64,000 bases of DNA from Branchiostoma floridae (lineage: Eukaryota > Chordata > Leptocardii > Amphioxiformes > Branchiostomatidae): positions 28,206,249 to 28,270,248 of the forward strand of contig NC_049979.1 in the NCBI RefSeq assembly GCF_000003815.2, written 5' to 3'. Position 1 is the stretch's first letter, and each line of letters begins with the position of its first letter. A program made the position numbers and the translations under genes. The notes under the pieces were generated by a model. That model was not told the DNA's origin and searched no databases. It was given only the letters and a program-made list of their open reading frames with translations. Positions 23,632 to 35,639 of this stretch are shown one piece after another.

Positions 23632-24179
23632 GGCCCCGTTCATGATGCAAAAATTCATGCGGATGCATCCGCATTTTTGGCCGATGCGGATAAATTTCTC
23701 ATCATGAACGCTCCGAAACGGATTTGATGCGGATTTTTCGGGACCACCTCGGGAGGTGGATTTGAAACGGATTTTTTAAATCCGCATTTGCGAATTGTCA
23801 TCATGAACGCAAATGCGGCGTGAATCCGCATTACATCCGGGTACCGCGGGGTCATAGCGCGGGGAATTGGAATGTTTTAGCCGTTATTGTCATCGTGAAA
23901 TCTTGTTATGGCCGATTACGTTCCCTTCCGCGGTTACACACTATTTTCTCGAAGAAAAACACCCAGAAGATCGGGAAAGGGAAATTCCCGCCATCTTAAG
24001 CACTGTTCGTTGACCTCAACCTCTGACCTTTAAATGAGAAATGCAAAATCACCTGGATCTGAAACGGATTGCACGTGGGCATCCTGGACGCAAAATGAAA
24101 ACCGTTTGCATTCGGATCATTGTCAGATGTTAGCACATGCGGATGCATCCGCATGAATTTTTGCATCATGAACGGGGCC
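23632..24179. mobile_element. 548-bp MITE with 43-bp perfect TIR, PIF/Harbinger-like
   Basis: The first and last 43 bases are exact inverted repeats beginning GGCCCCGTTCATGATGCAAA. Their inner part is itself palindromic (ATGCGGATGCATCCGCAT). Flanks are TTA (23629-23631) and ATA (24180-24182), an imperfect three-base TWA duplication. Copy B at about 30357 (AACACGTAGTGTAGG) is the empty site. TWA target and GGCC ends suggest PIF/Harbinger. No transposase. Confidence 0.9.
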
Positions 24180-24196
24180 ATAGTGTAGGGGAGGGG

Positions 24197-25545
24197 CTGC
24201 TAAATCGAATTGCCCATTCCCTACATGGTTAAGCCATGTCAAACAATCACTTAAAAACACATTTACCTACATTTCAAACCTCAAGTCTTTACCCCCACTG
24301 CAAAGCTGGATTTGTTAGGTTTGTTTTGGTTCAAAAAGCCCGAGTTCAACTCCGGCATTTTAACGAGCTACAGCCAGATGATTGTCATGATGTCAGGATT
24401 ACACCCCCTCCCCTAATGGATCAGTCCATGTGCCAGTCTCGAATATGAAGGTCACTCATAGGTCAAAGCATGCCAAAGGTCACAATTTTTGGCCAGATTT
24501 TAAAAATATACATGCTTCAGTCACTCTTGCAGAAATATAGACCTTTGTGATCGAAATTTGCCTAGGGAAAAAAATTATCTAAAAGAAACAGGCTAAGGGT
24601 AGGCACCGGGCACTTTCTGCGCAGCTCCGGAAAACAACTCCCTCCCCTTACAGGTAGCACAGCAAGGTGATTGAGAGATCTCTACCCCCCTGGCTGAAAC
24701 ACTAAGGGGGTGTGATGATATTCCCAAATTATGAAGTTCATTGATTGTTCCCTTGGGAATTGAGAGGCAGAACCATACCCTGCCAATGGGCCCCTATGCT
24801 GTAACTTGTATGTCACTGGGGCAGTCACTGCTAAGATCACATGACTTTTCTCAAATTTCAATGTTGTTTGTCTGATTACAACTGTCAATTAGCACTCACC
24901 ATATCCTGTTCTACTACTTTGATGTGAAATTTCAACTTTGCAATAGAAATTTTTCTTGTTTTTACAACTTTTATATCAGGTACCTTACCAGCAAAACCAC
25001 AACATGTACATACAAAAAGACCAAAATAAACACCTGTGAAGTTCATGCATACACCAAATCCTTTTTATTTGACTTGGAGTACTAGCCAGTACTACATTTA
25101 GGACAAATCAGGCAATACAACCTCTTGTTTTGGCTTCTGTAAACTCTAAAATGACCATATCTGTGTGCTGGGGGGGGGGGGGTAGTCCCAGGCAGCCACT
25201 TTTTGATTGATAGGTCTTCATTGATTAAGAATAGTATGGTATAAACCTAAATGAATCACTTAGTCCATCATTTTCAATAACTCCATACCACATTTGCACT
25301 CATCTAAGCTCTCCCAGCCACTTCTGACAGCTTTGATCATCCATTTTCACACTGCTCTATATGTACATAATGGATATTGCAATGGTATCACACTTTTGAC
25401 AAAAAACAGGCACAACAATGCTCCCACATTCCCCAAATGGGGTCAAAATATACTTCTTGATAATGTTGAGACATGATTTACCACATCTAACAATAAAAAA
25501 GTTGAGGATGGGTTAATATATGCATTTTACTTCATTCAGTTCAGG
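24197..25545. other. Sequence between segmental copies A and B, unclassified
   Basis: No coding frame supported, and no TIR or LTR seen. Copies B and C join directly without it, so it is either an insertion or unique DNA that separates A from B. Confidence 0.5.
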
Positions 25546-26073
25546 GCAGGGTAAGTGGATAGGAGGAGTCGCTCTTTACGTTGTTGTCTCTTCTCTACTC
25601 CATAGCGTCGGTGCTGCTCCACGTGATCTGTAAAGATCATAAACGTGTATGTTTGTGGGTGCATTTTCAGAACATCATTTCTTAGCGTTTTCATTTAGGT
25701 TTCATATAGAAAAAAAAGTCATTTTCCTTCATCATAACATGGCTACTGCCGATAACTTACTATGTTTTTAGGGGCAGGTGGCTTTTTCGTTACATGTGGT
25801 TGCCTTTACTTTTAGTAGGAAGAACGTGTATTCGTACGTTTGTTCAGGGGACAACTGTTCGTGTTCCGGAACAAGTGATGAGCATGAGGTCATCTGAGGT
25901 TACAATAGTTGCTTAGCAACCAGGTTGTTTATAAACAGCCTCGCCTGTCACAGAGGAAGGTTGGCCGTGACCGGAGACGCCCACTGAAGAGGATCTTCCT
26001 GGTAAAATGGAAAATAAAACGGGTCTTTGACACGAAATAAAGGAATATAACCATAAACATACATCTATTTCAG

Positions 26074-26106
26074 GTCTCTCAGTACTGGTAGGTAGAAACT
26101 TTGCAG
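26074..26106 (+). CDS. 33-nt micro-exon-like cassette 4
   Basis: CTATTTCAG precedes, GTAAGT follows, with a second GTAAGT 12 nt on. Encodes LSVLVGRNFAG; the other two phases contain stops. Confidence 0.3.
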
Positions 26107-27074
26107 GTAAGTTTGGAGGTAAGTTCATTTTTCTTTGTTTTGTAGTTTTAGTGTGAGATGGGGGGGGGGGGGTTATCGTATACATTGTACATACAGACCC
26201 AGCCCCCATTGTTTGCGCGTGGTGCGTCGATGTACTGACAAACGTGACGAAATTATGCGACTGCGAAACACACAACAAAATGTTGAATATGTACGACTCT
26301 TATTGAAAATACAGGCGCTTGCGTGATGTGAAGTTAGCAGCAAAAATTTAACACGTTATCTCAAAAGACTGTTGTGTATAGATATCTTGAGTAACGAATA
26401 GATAGTTCTTACAGGTCCCTGGGGGGGGGGGGGGACGTTACCCATTGTTTGTACGTGGCACATCTATGCACTGGAAGGCGTGAAGATAATTACTCTTCAA
26501 GCACAAAATGGTGGGAAGATTGTGAACTTTATATCATATGTCCTGTTTTGTGTCCGTTGCTTTTGTAGGGAACATGATACGGACAGAAAACGGGACATAA
26601 CGCTATGATAGAAAGGTCACAATCAGGACTTTCCCCACCAACCAAAACACAACAAGATGTTGAATATTTGCGACACCTGCGCATACAGGAAATTCTTTAC
26701 TAATGCGTGTGTCTGGCAATAGATATATAACGTACAAAAAAGAAACGCTAGCGGTAAAAAATCGTCTGAAACTAGAAAGGGAACATTTGTAAGGAAATGC
26801 ATAATGTTTACCTTCACGTGGTCTAGCCAAACAATCTAATGCTCTGTTTATTCTTACTCCAACACATTCATATATATGGTGATCAGCCCCTCGAGATCTG
26901 TCCTAAGCCATTTGCTACATTGTAACGTTATGTAATCAAACACCACAGGGTGTCTGCTACTTTACCAGTAACCATGGTGACAGGTAACAGCCGACTGGTC
27001 CAGGTCATTGACCTTACATGTTTGGAGAAGAAGAGAAGAAAGGTGGCAGAAATAGTAAACATAATAATCTTCAT

Positions 27075-27405
27075 TGAGACACGACAAAAGTACAGCGACT
27101 TTCGTAAGGTCTACATGTATAACAGCTACTTACAGTACAACTAAACACACATATATGGATATCTATAGCTAGGTATGAATGAATCAACATATAGGGTCTA
27201 GCCGTGTGTCATTTACACTATTGATTCTATGGTACAAACATTCGTGGATATATTTGCCTACTTATACACAGTGTGGATTAACTGTTATCGCCTCCCAGAA
27301 TGTAGTTGAGTTTATCTATCGAACAGGGAGTAGCAAATTCTTTAGAGCAAGCGGAAAGTAGTATGAACAGCTCTGTGCGCTTGTCATTATATCGAGAACA
27401 TTCCA
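27075..27405 (-). mobile_element. LINE C-terminal fragment
   Basis: Minus frame with FMECSRYNDKRTELF...KLNYILGGDNS, the same C-terminal domain type as at 15730-15988. It is absent from the equivalent place in copy C (AGTAAACATACATACATAAATACC, about 31873), so it inserted after the duplication. 5'-truncated. Confidence 0.65.
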
Positions 27406-27529
27406 TAAACATAAATACGTCGTGTTCAAATGATCTCCCAACCAAGAGGAAATGTCTACTACACATGCACAGTTTGTACTTTTGCAGCAACTTCCTCCTT
27501 CGCAGCCTTCTAGGACTGCTGGTATCTAT

Positions 27530-29180
27530 ATATCGCTGAGCGAGCGCTGAATTACGATTTTCAACATGGACTAACAACCAAGGTTCTCCAATGCCGGGAA
27601 AGGGAGTTTATGCGCTGGTATCGCGGACTTCACCAGCGCTGGATTTTATAATTTTGACTGAGCGATGAGTTTGCGATTGGCTGAGGTTCTCTAATGCCGG
27701 GAGACTGAGTTTCTGCACCGGCTTTGCAGGCTTTTAGCGCCAGTGTTGGCTTTTACATTTGTGGCTGAGCGCTGCTTCGCAATTGTCAACATATGGGCTG
27801 AGATTCTTTATAAGGCCATGTTGATTTGATTACGGATGACATCCTCCGGGAACTCCAAAACTGATGCGAGCGAGCGAATAAAAAAAAAGTTTGGCCAAAA
27901 AAAAAGTTACCTTCAGTATGAAATCAAAGTGGCCAGGAAGGTTGAACATAGGACTAAACACACCTAGTATGGTATACCAACAGTTAGGTGTATGGTATAC
28001 CAACAGTTAGGTGTAGGGACCAGTACATCATACGGGTGCAAACATTTTTTTCTTCTTGGACCAATCCGAAAAAAACAGACCTGAAAAAAACAACAACAGA
28101 GGAACAGGTTTCGCCAATTACAAAATGGACACACTATGTCGGCAGCCATTTGGGGTCTAACCGGGGGGCCAAGAAGACAACAAGAGCAAAGTCAAGTAGA
28201 GTTTATAGTCAATTGCACCAAGTTTCTACAGTCAAAGGTACAGAGACAGTTAGCCTTTATTACATGGAGATGGGATTTTAAAATGCAGTGGGAGTCCAAT
28301 AATCCACCAAACAGATTCCTTTGTAGCAAAATTGACCAATACCCTTGTTTTGAGTATTGCCAGTTCTCAAGTTTCCACAGACAATCAGGTCCAGGTTCAT
28401 GTCCGGACCTGGAAATGATCGTCTGGACCTGAATTTTCTGTACTGGTACCTCCCCCAACCAACAATAGATTTTTTTTCTGTCCTTTCACATTTTATTCTT
28501 TGACTTTAGATTCATTTTGGCATTCTCTGGCAATCTACGGAATATTTGTGCTCATTTTACAGCTGCTTTGCACAATTTATTGTGTGGTCGAAAACTTTTT
28601 TTTTGGGGGGGGGGGGGGAAATGGCCGAAAATTGGTGCGAGCGCGGATGTCATCCATATAATCAAATCAACGTGGCCTAATATGCCGGGAGATTTTCTGC
28701 GCTGGCTTCTAGCAGGCTTCACTCTTTTATCTCGAGAAAGAGCGCTGACTGGCGATTTTTCTGAGGTTCACATAATTACACTGCGATAGTATAGTGTGCA
28801 TTTGTATGGAGAAAAAAATGCAAAGATGTTGGTCTAGAATTCAGAGTTTTTCGGCGGGCTTCGCAGGATTTTAGCAGTGTTGGCTTTAAATGTACATTTT
28901 TGCTTGGCTGAGCGCTGATTCGCAATTGTCAGCATATGGGCTAAGATTCTTTATAATATGCCGGGAGATTCAAGTTCTGCACTGGCTTCGCAGGCTTCTA
29001 TAGCAGGCTACATTCTTTTATCTTGGTGGAGAGCGCTGACTGGCGATTTTTCTGAGGTTCACACTACTAGTATTACACTGTCAGTGACAGTGTGTGTTTT
29101 TTATGGAGAAAAAAATGCAATGATGGGGGATGAGCGCTGACTGGCGATTTTTTTTAGGTTCACATCATTACACTGTGACA
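27530..29180. repeat. Approx. 115-bp subrepeats with GAGCGCTGATTCGC motif
   Basis: Tandem, diverged units carry GAGCGCTG, TCAACATGGG, GGTTCTCTAATGCCGGGA, TTCTGCGCTGGCTTCGCAGG. They also occur at 15090-15200, 21760-22130 and 32030-32410. In copy B the series is split by the insertion at 27823-28676. Confidence 0.7.
27823..28676. mobile_element. PIF/Harbinger-like element (GGCC ends, TAA duplication) with nested hAT-like MITE
   Basis: The left end GGCCATGTTGATTTGATTA and the complement of the right end (GGCCACGTTGATTTGATTA) match closely, and the inverted repeat continues through GGATGACATCC. TAA flanks both sides; the site in copy C and at 28950 (CTTTATAATATGCCGGG) is empty. Inside (about 28010-28455) is a decayed copy of the MITE at 50017-50449, sharing GAGTTTATAGTCA, CAGGTCCAGGTTC and TGGACCTGAATTTTCTGTAC. 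A related solo right end is at 50955-51019. Confidence 0.8.
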
Positions 29181-30901
29181 GTGTGCGTTTTTATGGAGAA
29201 ATAATGCAACGATTTCGGTCTAGAATTAAAATCTATCTGTTTGTCTAGAGTTCAAGATTTGAGGAAGTTTGTTTCTCTACGATGTTGTTAGTCCCCCACC
29301 CTACTGCTGGGCACTCAGATAGCACTCCTGAGGCCGTGACCACGTGGGATCCTTTGTTTACTGGGAAAAATAAAACAAAAAGGGAAAGGAAGTTCACATT
29401 TTACACCCAAACAACACCCACACCTTCCCCTGACTATATGCCCACTTCTCTTCTTCGGACAGAACAAGTCAAATTGCTTCTGAAATGAAAGGTAAGAAAA
29501 GTAAAGTTGACACAGAATGTTACGAGATTGGGAGTATTAATGATGTTATTTATGAATAATTTTGCTAACTTTTAGCCCAGATAGATTTGACTTGTTTTGG
29601 CCTGCCCCCCCCCCCCCCCACCCTATTTCAACTGCACCCACACCCCTCCCCCCACATACACCAATAGAGGCCCGCACACACGTTTACCTCCCCGGGATGT
29701 TCAAGGCTATCCCATTAAAGATGTTAGGGGGTGGGATAAGTAACATTGAAAATATTTGAAAACATCTGGATATTATATGTATCAAGTGCTTTGTTACAGT
29801 TGTGAGATTTCTCCTATAATACTTTTAGTGGGACAGCCTTGTTTCTTAAGTAAACTAGTAAGCAAGAAGGGTACACATGGGGGACAGGGGGGAGGAGTAG
29901 CATTGGATAGTCTCAGGGAGGTAGCCCCCTGGGGAGACCCCAGAGTCGTAGAAAGTCGAGGGTGGTGCTGTGTAGGGTGTAGGATTGATGCGCACCAATG
30001 AAATGTCTTGCTTTGATGAAATATTTCAAGATACATTTTACATTTCAAATTAAACTTTACATTACTAAGTCACAAAATGTACTTTCTGTTCAGTGTGGCC
30101 CAAAAAATGATAACAACGTCCATGCAAGCTCAAATTTCAAAACATTTGCCATTTCAAGCGATCAAGTGTCGGCTCTTGTTGACATGTTGGCGAGTGTCTT
30201 TCGCAAACAGGCGCAGCCCTAGGATACATCATCATCGGCATTCGCTCGTGACCAAACATTATAAAGTTCATGTCAAATCAAGCCTCAGTTACTGCTTGTG
30301 CATGACGGTGTCTCATGTGGCTACTCAAGCCCGGGACAGTACGGAAAAGGCTGGAACACGTAGTGTAGGACAGGGTAAGTGGATAGGAGGAGTCGCTCTT
30401 TACGTTGCTGTCTCTTAGTCTCTACTTCATAGCGTCGGTGCTGCTCCATGTGATCTGTAAAGATCATAAACGTGTATGTTTGTGGGTGCATTTTCAGAAC
30501 ATCATTTCTTAGCGTTTTCATTTAGGTTTCATATAGAAAAAAAAAGGCATTTTCCCTCATCATAACATGGCTACTGCCGATAACTTACTATGTTTTTAGG
30601 GGCAGGTGGCTTTTTCGTTACATGTGGTTGCCTTTACTTTTAGTAGGAAGAACGTGTATTCGTACGTTTGTTCAGGGGACAACTGTTCGTGTTCCGGAAC
30701 AAGTGATGAGCATGAGGTCATCTGAGGTTACAATAGTTGCTTAGCAACCAGGTTGTTTATAAACAGCCTCGCCTGTCACAGAGGAAGGTTGGCCGTGACC
30801 GGAGACGCCCACTGAAGAGGATCTTCCTGGTAAAATGGAAAATAAAACGGGTTTTTGACACGAAATAAAGGAATATAACCATAAACATACATCTATTTCA
30901 G

Positions 30902-30934
30902 GTCTCTCAGCACTGGTAGGTAGAAACTTTGCAG
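30902..30934 (+). CDS. 33-nt micro-exon-like cassette 5
   Basis: CTATTTCAG precedes, GTAAGT follows. Encodes LSALVGRNFAG in the shared phase. Followed by an 18-base G-run about 50 nt downstream, as in the other copies. Confidence 0.3.
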
Positions 30935-33759
30935 GTAAGTTTGGAGGTAAGTTCATTTTTCTTTGTTTTGTAGTTTTAGTTTGAGATGGGGGGGGGGGGG
31001 GGGGTTATCGTATACATTGTACATACAGACCCAGCCCCCATTGTTTGCGCGTGGTGCGTCGATGTACTGACAAACGTGACGAAATTATGCGACGGCAAAA
31101 CACACAACAAAATGTTGAATATGTACGACTCTTATGGAAAATACAGGCGCTTGCGTGATGTGAAGTTAGCAGCAAAAATTTAACACGTTATCTCAAAAGA
31201 CTGTTGTGTATAGATATATTGAGTAACGAATAGATAGTTCTTACAGGTCCCTTGGGGGGGACGTTACCCATTGTTTGTACGTGGCACATCTATGCACTGG
31301 AAGGCGTGAAGATAATTACTCTTCAAGCACAAAATGGTGGGAAGATTGTGAACTTTATATCATATGTCCTGTTTTGTGTCCGTTGCTTTTGTAGGGAATA
31401 TGATACGGACAGAAAACGGGACATAACGCTATGATAGAAAGGTCACAATCAGGACTTTCCCCACCAACCAAAACACAACAAGATGTTGAGTATTTGCGAC
31501 ACCTGCGCATACAGGAAATTCTTTACTAATGCGTGTGTCTGGCAATATAACGTACAAAAAAGAAACGCTAGCGGTAAAAATTCGTCTGAAACTAGAAAGG
31601 GAACATTTGTAAGGAAATGCATAATGTTTACCTTCACGTGGTCTAGCCTATCAAACTACTGTAGTTTATTCTTACTCCAACACATTCATATATATGGTGA
31701 TCAGCCCCTCGAGATCTGTCCTAAGCCATTTGCTACATTGTAACGTTATGTAATCAAACACCACAGGGTGTCTGCTACTTTACCAGTAACCATGGTGACA
31801 GGTAACAGCCGACTGGTCCAGGTCATTGACCTTACATGTTTGGAGAAGAAGAGAAGAAAGGTAGCAGAAATAGTAAACATACATACATAAATACCGTTGT
31901 GTACAAATGATGAGAAAGAAAAACGTACTCCCCAGTCAAGAGGAAAGGTCTACTACACATGCACAGTTTGCACTTCTGCAGCAACTTCTTCCTTCGCAGC
32001 CTTCTAGGAGTGCTGGTATTTAGATATCACTGAGGTAGTGCTGATTCGCGATTTTCAACATGGACCAACATCCAAGGTTCTCCAATGCCGGGAAAGGGAG
32101 TTTGGGCGCTGTTTTCGCGGAGTTCTACCAGCGCTGGATTTTATAATTTTGACTGAGCGATGAGTTCGCGATTGGTTGAGGTTCTCTAATGCCAGGACAG
32201 GGAGTTTCTGCACCGGCTTCGCAGGCTTTTAGCATTGTTGATTGTTACATTTTTGGCTGAGCGCTGATTCGCAATTGTCAACATATGGGCTGAGATTCCT
32301 TATAAAATATGCCGGGAGATTTTCTGCGCTGGCTTCGCAGGCTTCTAGCAGGCCACACACTTTTATCTTGGGGAAGAGCGCTGACTGGCGAATTTTCTGA
32401 GGTTCACATTAGTACACTGCGAAAGTGTGCGTTTTTGTGGAGAGAAAAATGCAAAGATGTCGGTCTAGCATTAAAATCTATCTGTTGGTCTACAGTTCAA
32501 GATTTGATGAAATTTGTTTCTCTACGATGTTGTTAGTCCCCCACCCTACTGCTGGGCACTCAGATAGCACTCCCGAGGCCGTGACCACGTGGGATCCTTT
32601 GCAATTGTTTACTGGGGAAAATAAAACAAAAAGGGAAAGGAAGTTCACATTTTACACCCAAACAACACCCACACCTTCCCTTGACTATATGTCCACTTCT
32701 CTCATTAGGACAGAACAAATCAAATTGCTTCTGAAAGTTTAGAAAAGTAACGTTGAGACAGAATATTACCTTTTGCTTTATGCCAAGCAGATTCGTTTAT
32801 ATGGATGACGTTAAATTCATGTGTGCATCAATTTTTGTCCCTTTCCATTAAAAGAAGTTTTTCCCCATACTGTAAATGGTACAAAACAGCTGCAAAGTCG
32901 AAAAAAACAAAACAAATATCGATATTCTGATAACATGAAATTACAAGCATTATGAGTAATACTGACGTACTTTCCTTATTGGACATTTCAAACGTTCAGC
33001 GGATTCAAGATATTAAGATATTTTCAAACTGATCCGCCCAAGATTTGTCGAACTAGTAGTGATATTTATTAATCGTTTTGTTGTATTTTAGCCCAAATAG
33101 ATTTGACTTGTTCTGTCCTACCTCCACCCTATTTCAACTGCACCCACACCCTTCCCCCCACATACACTTATAGAGGCCCGCACGCACGTTTACCTCCCCG
33201 GGATGTTCAAGCCTATCCCATTAAAATGTTAGGATTGGTGTTTGGGGATGAAAAGTAATTAACATCGAGTTCTTTGAAAACATCTTTAATATTATGTACC
33301 AAGTGCTTTATCATAGTCCTGAGTTTTCTCCTCTAATATTTTTAGTGGGATAGCCTTGATTATGAAGTTAAGTACCAAGCAAGAAGGGTACACATGGCGT
33401 ACAGGGGGGAGGAGTAGCATTGGATAGTCTCAGGGAGGTAGCCCCCTGGGGAGACCCCAGAGTCGTAGAAAGTCGAGGGTGGTGCGGTGTAGGGTGTCGG
33501 ACTGATGCAAATTAATGAAATGTATTGCTTTGATTAAATATTTCAAGATATATTTTACATTACAAATCTGAGTTACAAAATGTGTTTTCTGTTCAGTGTG
33601 GCCAAAATATGGCGACAACGTTTATGCAAGTTCAAATTTTTAAAACATTCGCCATTTCAAGCTACCAAGTATCGGCTGTTGTTGACATCTTTCGCCAACA
33701 GGCACAGCCCTAGGATACGTCGTCATCAGTATTCGCTCGTGGGCGAGCATTACTGTTAA

Positions 33760-35474
33760 GGGGGCACACACCAGTTTATTTGGGGGTTCAAATGGAGGCG
33801 GCACACCCTCAAGTCTAGCGACCATCTCTTCCAGGGAATTATCCTGAAGGAAAATAACTGTATATGGGGTGAGAGGATATACCTTCAGCTACAAGACCAA
33901 CTGAGTTTCGATCCTTCAACTTCTCTAATTTTGAAAAATTATAGGGAAAAAACATTATTTTCATGACAAAAATGATGCACAAAATCGGGCATTTTCGCAT
34001 TGGATAAAAGAGATGAAGAAGATTTTTCCGGCAAGCACGACTGATACTGCCAGAAAGAGGAAAATCTAAAGACTAATCCAGCCAATTATAAAGAAAATTC
34101 TAGTACTACAGTTTTTTTAATCATCCACGGCGCGCGGCATTGCAACTTCGCTTGACACAGCGCTTCAGAGGTAAATCTAGGTCACGGGCCTCTTTACATT
34201 CAGGCGTAGGGATATCGCGGAAGCAACGCGCGGACCAAAACACAATTTGCACCAAAAACACACCATTTCCTACGCTTTTCAGCCATGTAACCGTTTAATG
34301 TCATTTCGCAGGAAATAATGAGAAATGTCAACTCAAACATGGGCCCTCGGAAGCCTTTCGTCACTTTTTGGTCGCGGACTACCACGGACCCCGGTCGCGG
34401 AAGAACTGGGGTGTGCACCGTTAATATATGCAAATTATAATTAATATTGTCCATGACTTTAAAAAGTTATACTCTATAATCATGCCAAGTTTGACTTGTC
34501 TGTGACTTTTCTTTCTCGAGTAACAGGTGGTTGAAAGTTGCGGTGTCGGAAGGCTGTTTTTGCGCCTCCAGGATGGTATACCATTCAATGCGCATAATAG
34601 CAATTACGTCACAATGAGCTTGTCCTATGGAAGAGGTTTTAGGCTATCAATACGTGCTGAATAAAGAGTTATGGCCATGAAAAGGAATGACAGAGGGGTG
34701 CTTTTGTGATGGAGCACACTTTCCTCCTATTTCTGACTGGAACAAACGGTGTAAACCTCTTAGAACATATTTGAGTTCGTGACGTCACAATACCTGCCGC
34801 TGGCCTATGTTCTGAAGTGACAACGATGCAATTTTAAGTTCCGCGCTTTAACGGAAAGCACTTGAAATGTTAATTTTTGGTCATATCGGGTAGAGAATAG
34901 ACCTAGCTTTCCCGTCCAAGCGTTTCCGTTGGCAAGACTCCTTTTATTTCGTAGAAAAATGAAGTTAAATGTTGTACCTTTGGTAAAGATGGAGGTCTGT
35001 GCTGCACTTCTTGCGGCTATGAAGGTATAAACGGGCATCTGCTAAGATAAGGCTGTACAGTTTGGTGTCGGTCTCGGTGAGATAAAGAAGCCTTGGGATG
35101 TGTCTTCGGATTAGTGCAACTTATTTGTGTTAAGGCCGAGAACTAGCGCCACACCGAACTTGACACTTGATTCGGAAGGAAAGTGCGAAAGTGACGTCAT
35201 CGGGGCCTTTTTTCATTGGAAAATGCCTGCTTCTCAATGTAGGAGCAATTGTGAAACGTTCAAATGCGATTTCAAAGTGCCCAAGAGGTACTGTAGTTTA
35301 AACAACAATGTTTCGGTAGGTTTTATGCAATCTATGCTTAGTACACACACTTCGAAGGCTATGCGACCGTGTTTGAGGGGGGGGGGGGCGTGGGAGGGGG
35401 GCAAATCCACCCATTATGTGACAGTGTAGAATCATATCAAAACCGCGTCGCGGAAGAACTGGGGTGTGCACCAG
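33760..35474 (+). mobile_element. 1.7-kb TTAA-target DNA transposon, Kolobok-like
   Basis: TTAA flanks it at 33756-33759 and 35475-35478. The left end GGGGGCACACACCAGTT and the complement of the right end (CTGGTGCACACCCCAGTT) are similar. A second right end plus TTAA occurs internally (GTGTGCACCG TTAA, to 34424), so a 0.66-kb element at 33760-34420 may be nested or tandem. TTAA targets occur in piggyBac and Kolobok; the THAP-like start at 35223 favours Kolobok. Confidence 0.65.
35223..35287 (+). pseudogene. THAP-domain-like N-terminal fragment of a transposase
   Basis: ATG opens MPASQCRSNCETFKCDFKVP, with Cys at 6 and 10, the spacing and MPxxC start of THAP DNA-binding domains. The sequence AAGAG|GTACTG at 35283-35293 could be a splice donor. 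The second Cys-x2-His pair was not found before the reading breaks down. THAP domains are known in Kolobok and P-element transposases. Fragment only. Confidence 0.4.
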
Positions 35475-35639
35475 TTAATTTCAGATCAAGCCTCAGTTAC
35501 TGTCTGTGGATGACGGTGGGTCATGTGGCTACTCAAGCCAAGGGCAGGACGGAAAAGTCTGGAATACCTAGTACAGGGCAGGATTGGTGGTGAGCGAGGG
35601 AGGAGGAGTTGCTGTCTCTTATCTCTGCTTCACAATGTC

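Larger units (their letters stand above)
15400..24196 (+). repeat. Segmental unit, copy A (with three insertions)
   Basis: It is collinear with copies B and C from the AGCATTTCTTAGCGTTTTCA region to CTACTCAAGCCCAGGGCAGTACGG. It is interrupted by a LINE fragment (about 15608-15988), a 4.2-kb TIR element (16823-21033) and a MITE (23632-24179). It is clearly more diverged from B and C than these are from each other. Confidence 0.85.
25546..30356 (+). repeat. Segmental unit, copy B
   Basis: GGGCAGGGTAAGTGGATAGG to GGAACACGTAGTG. Very similar to copy C over its whole length. Its private insertions are a LINE fragment (27075-27405), the nested DNA elements (27823-28676) and extra approx. 115-bp subrepeats at 28840-29170. 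Confidence 0.9.
30357..35577 (+). repeat. Segmental unit, copy C (with TTAA element)
   Basis: Collinear with copy B from GGACAGGGTAAGTGGATAGG; interrupted at 33756 by the TTAA element and resumes at 35479 (ATCAAGCCTCAGTTACTG). A fourth copy starts at about 35577 and is cut off at about 35665. Confidence 0.9.

Noticed and set aside
22259-32740. LLVPHPTAGHSDS open frame in three segmental copies
   Set aside because: Copies are too similar for conservation to mean selection, and copy A loses the frame after about 33 codons.
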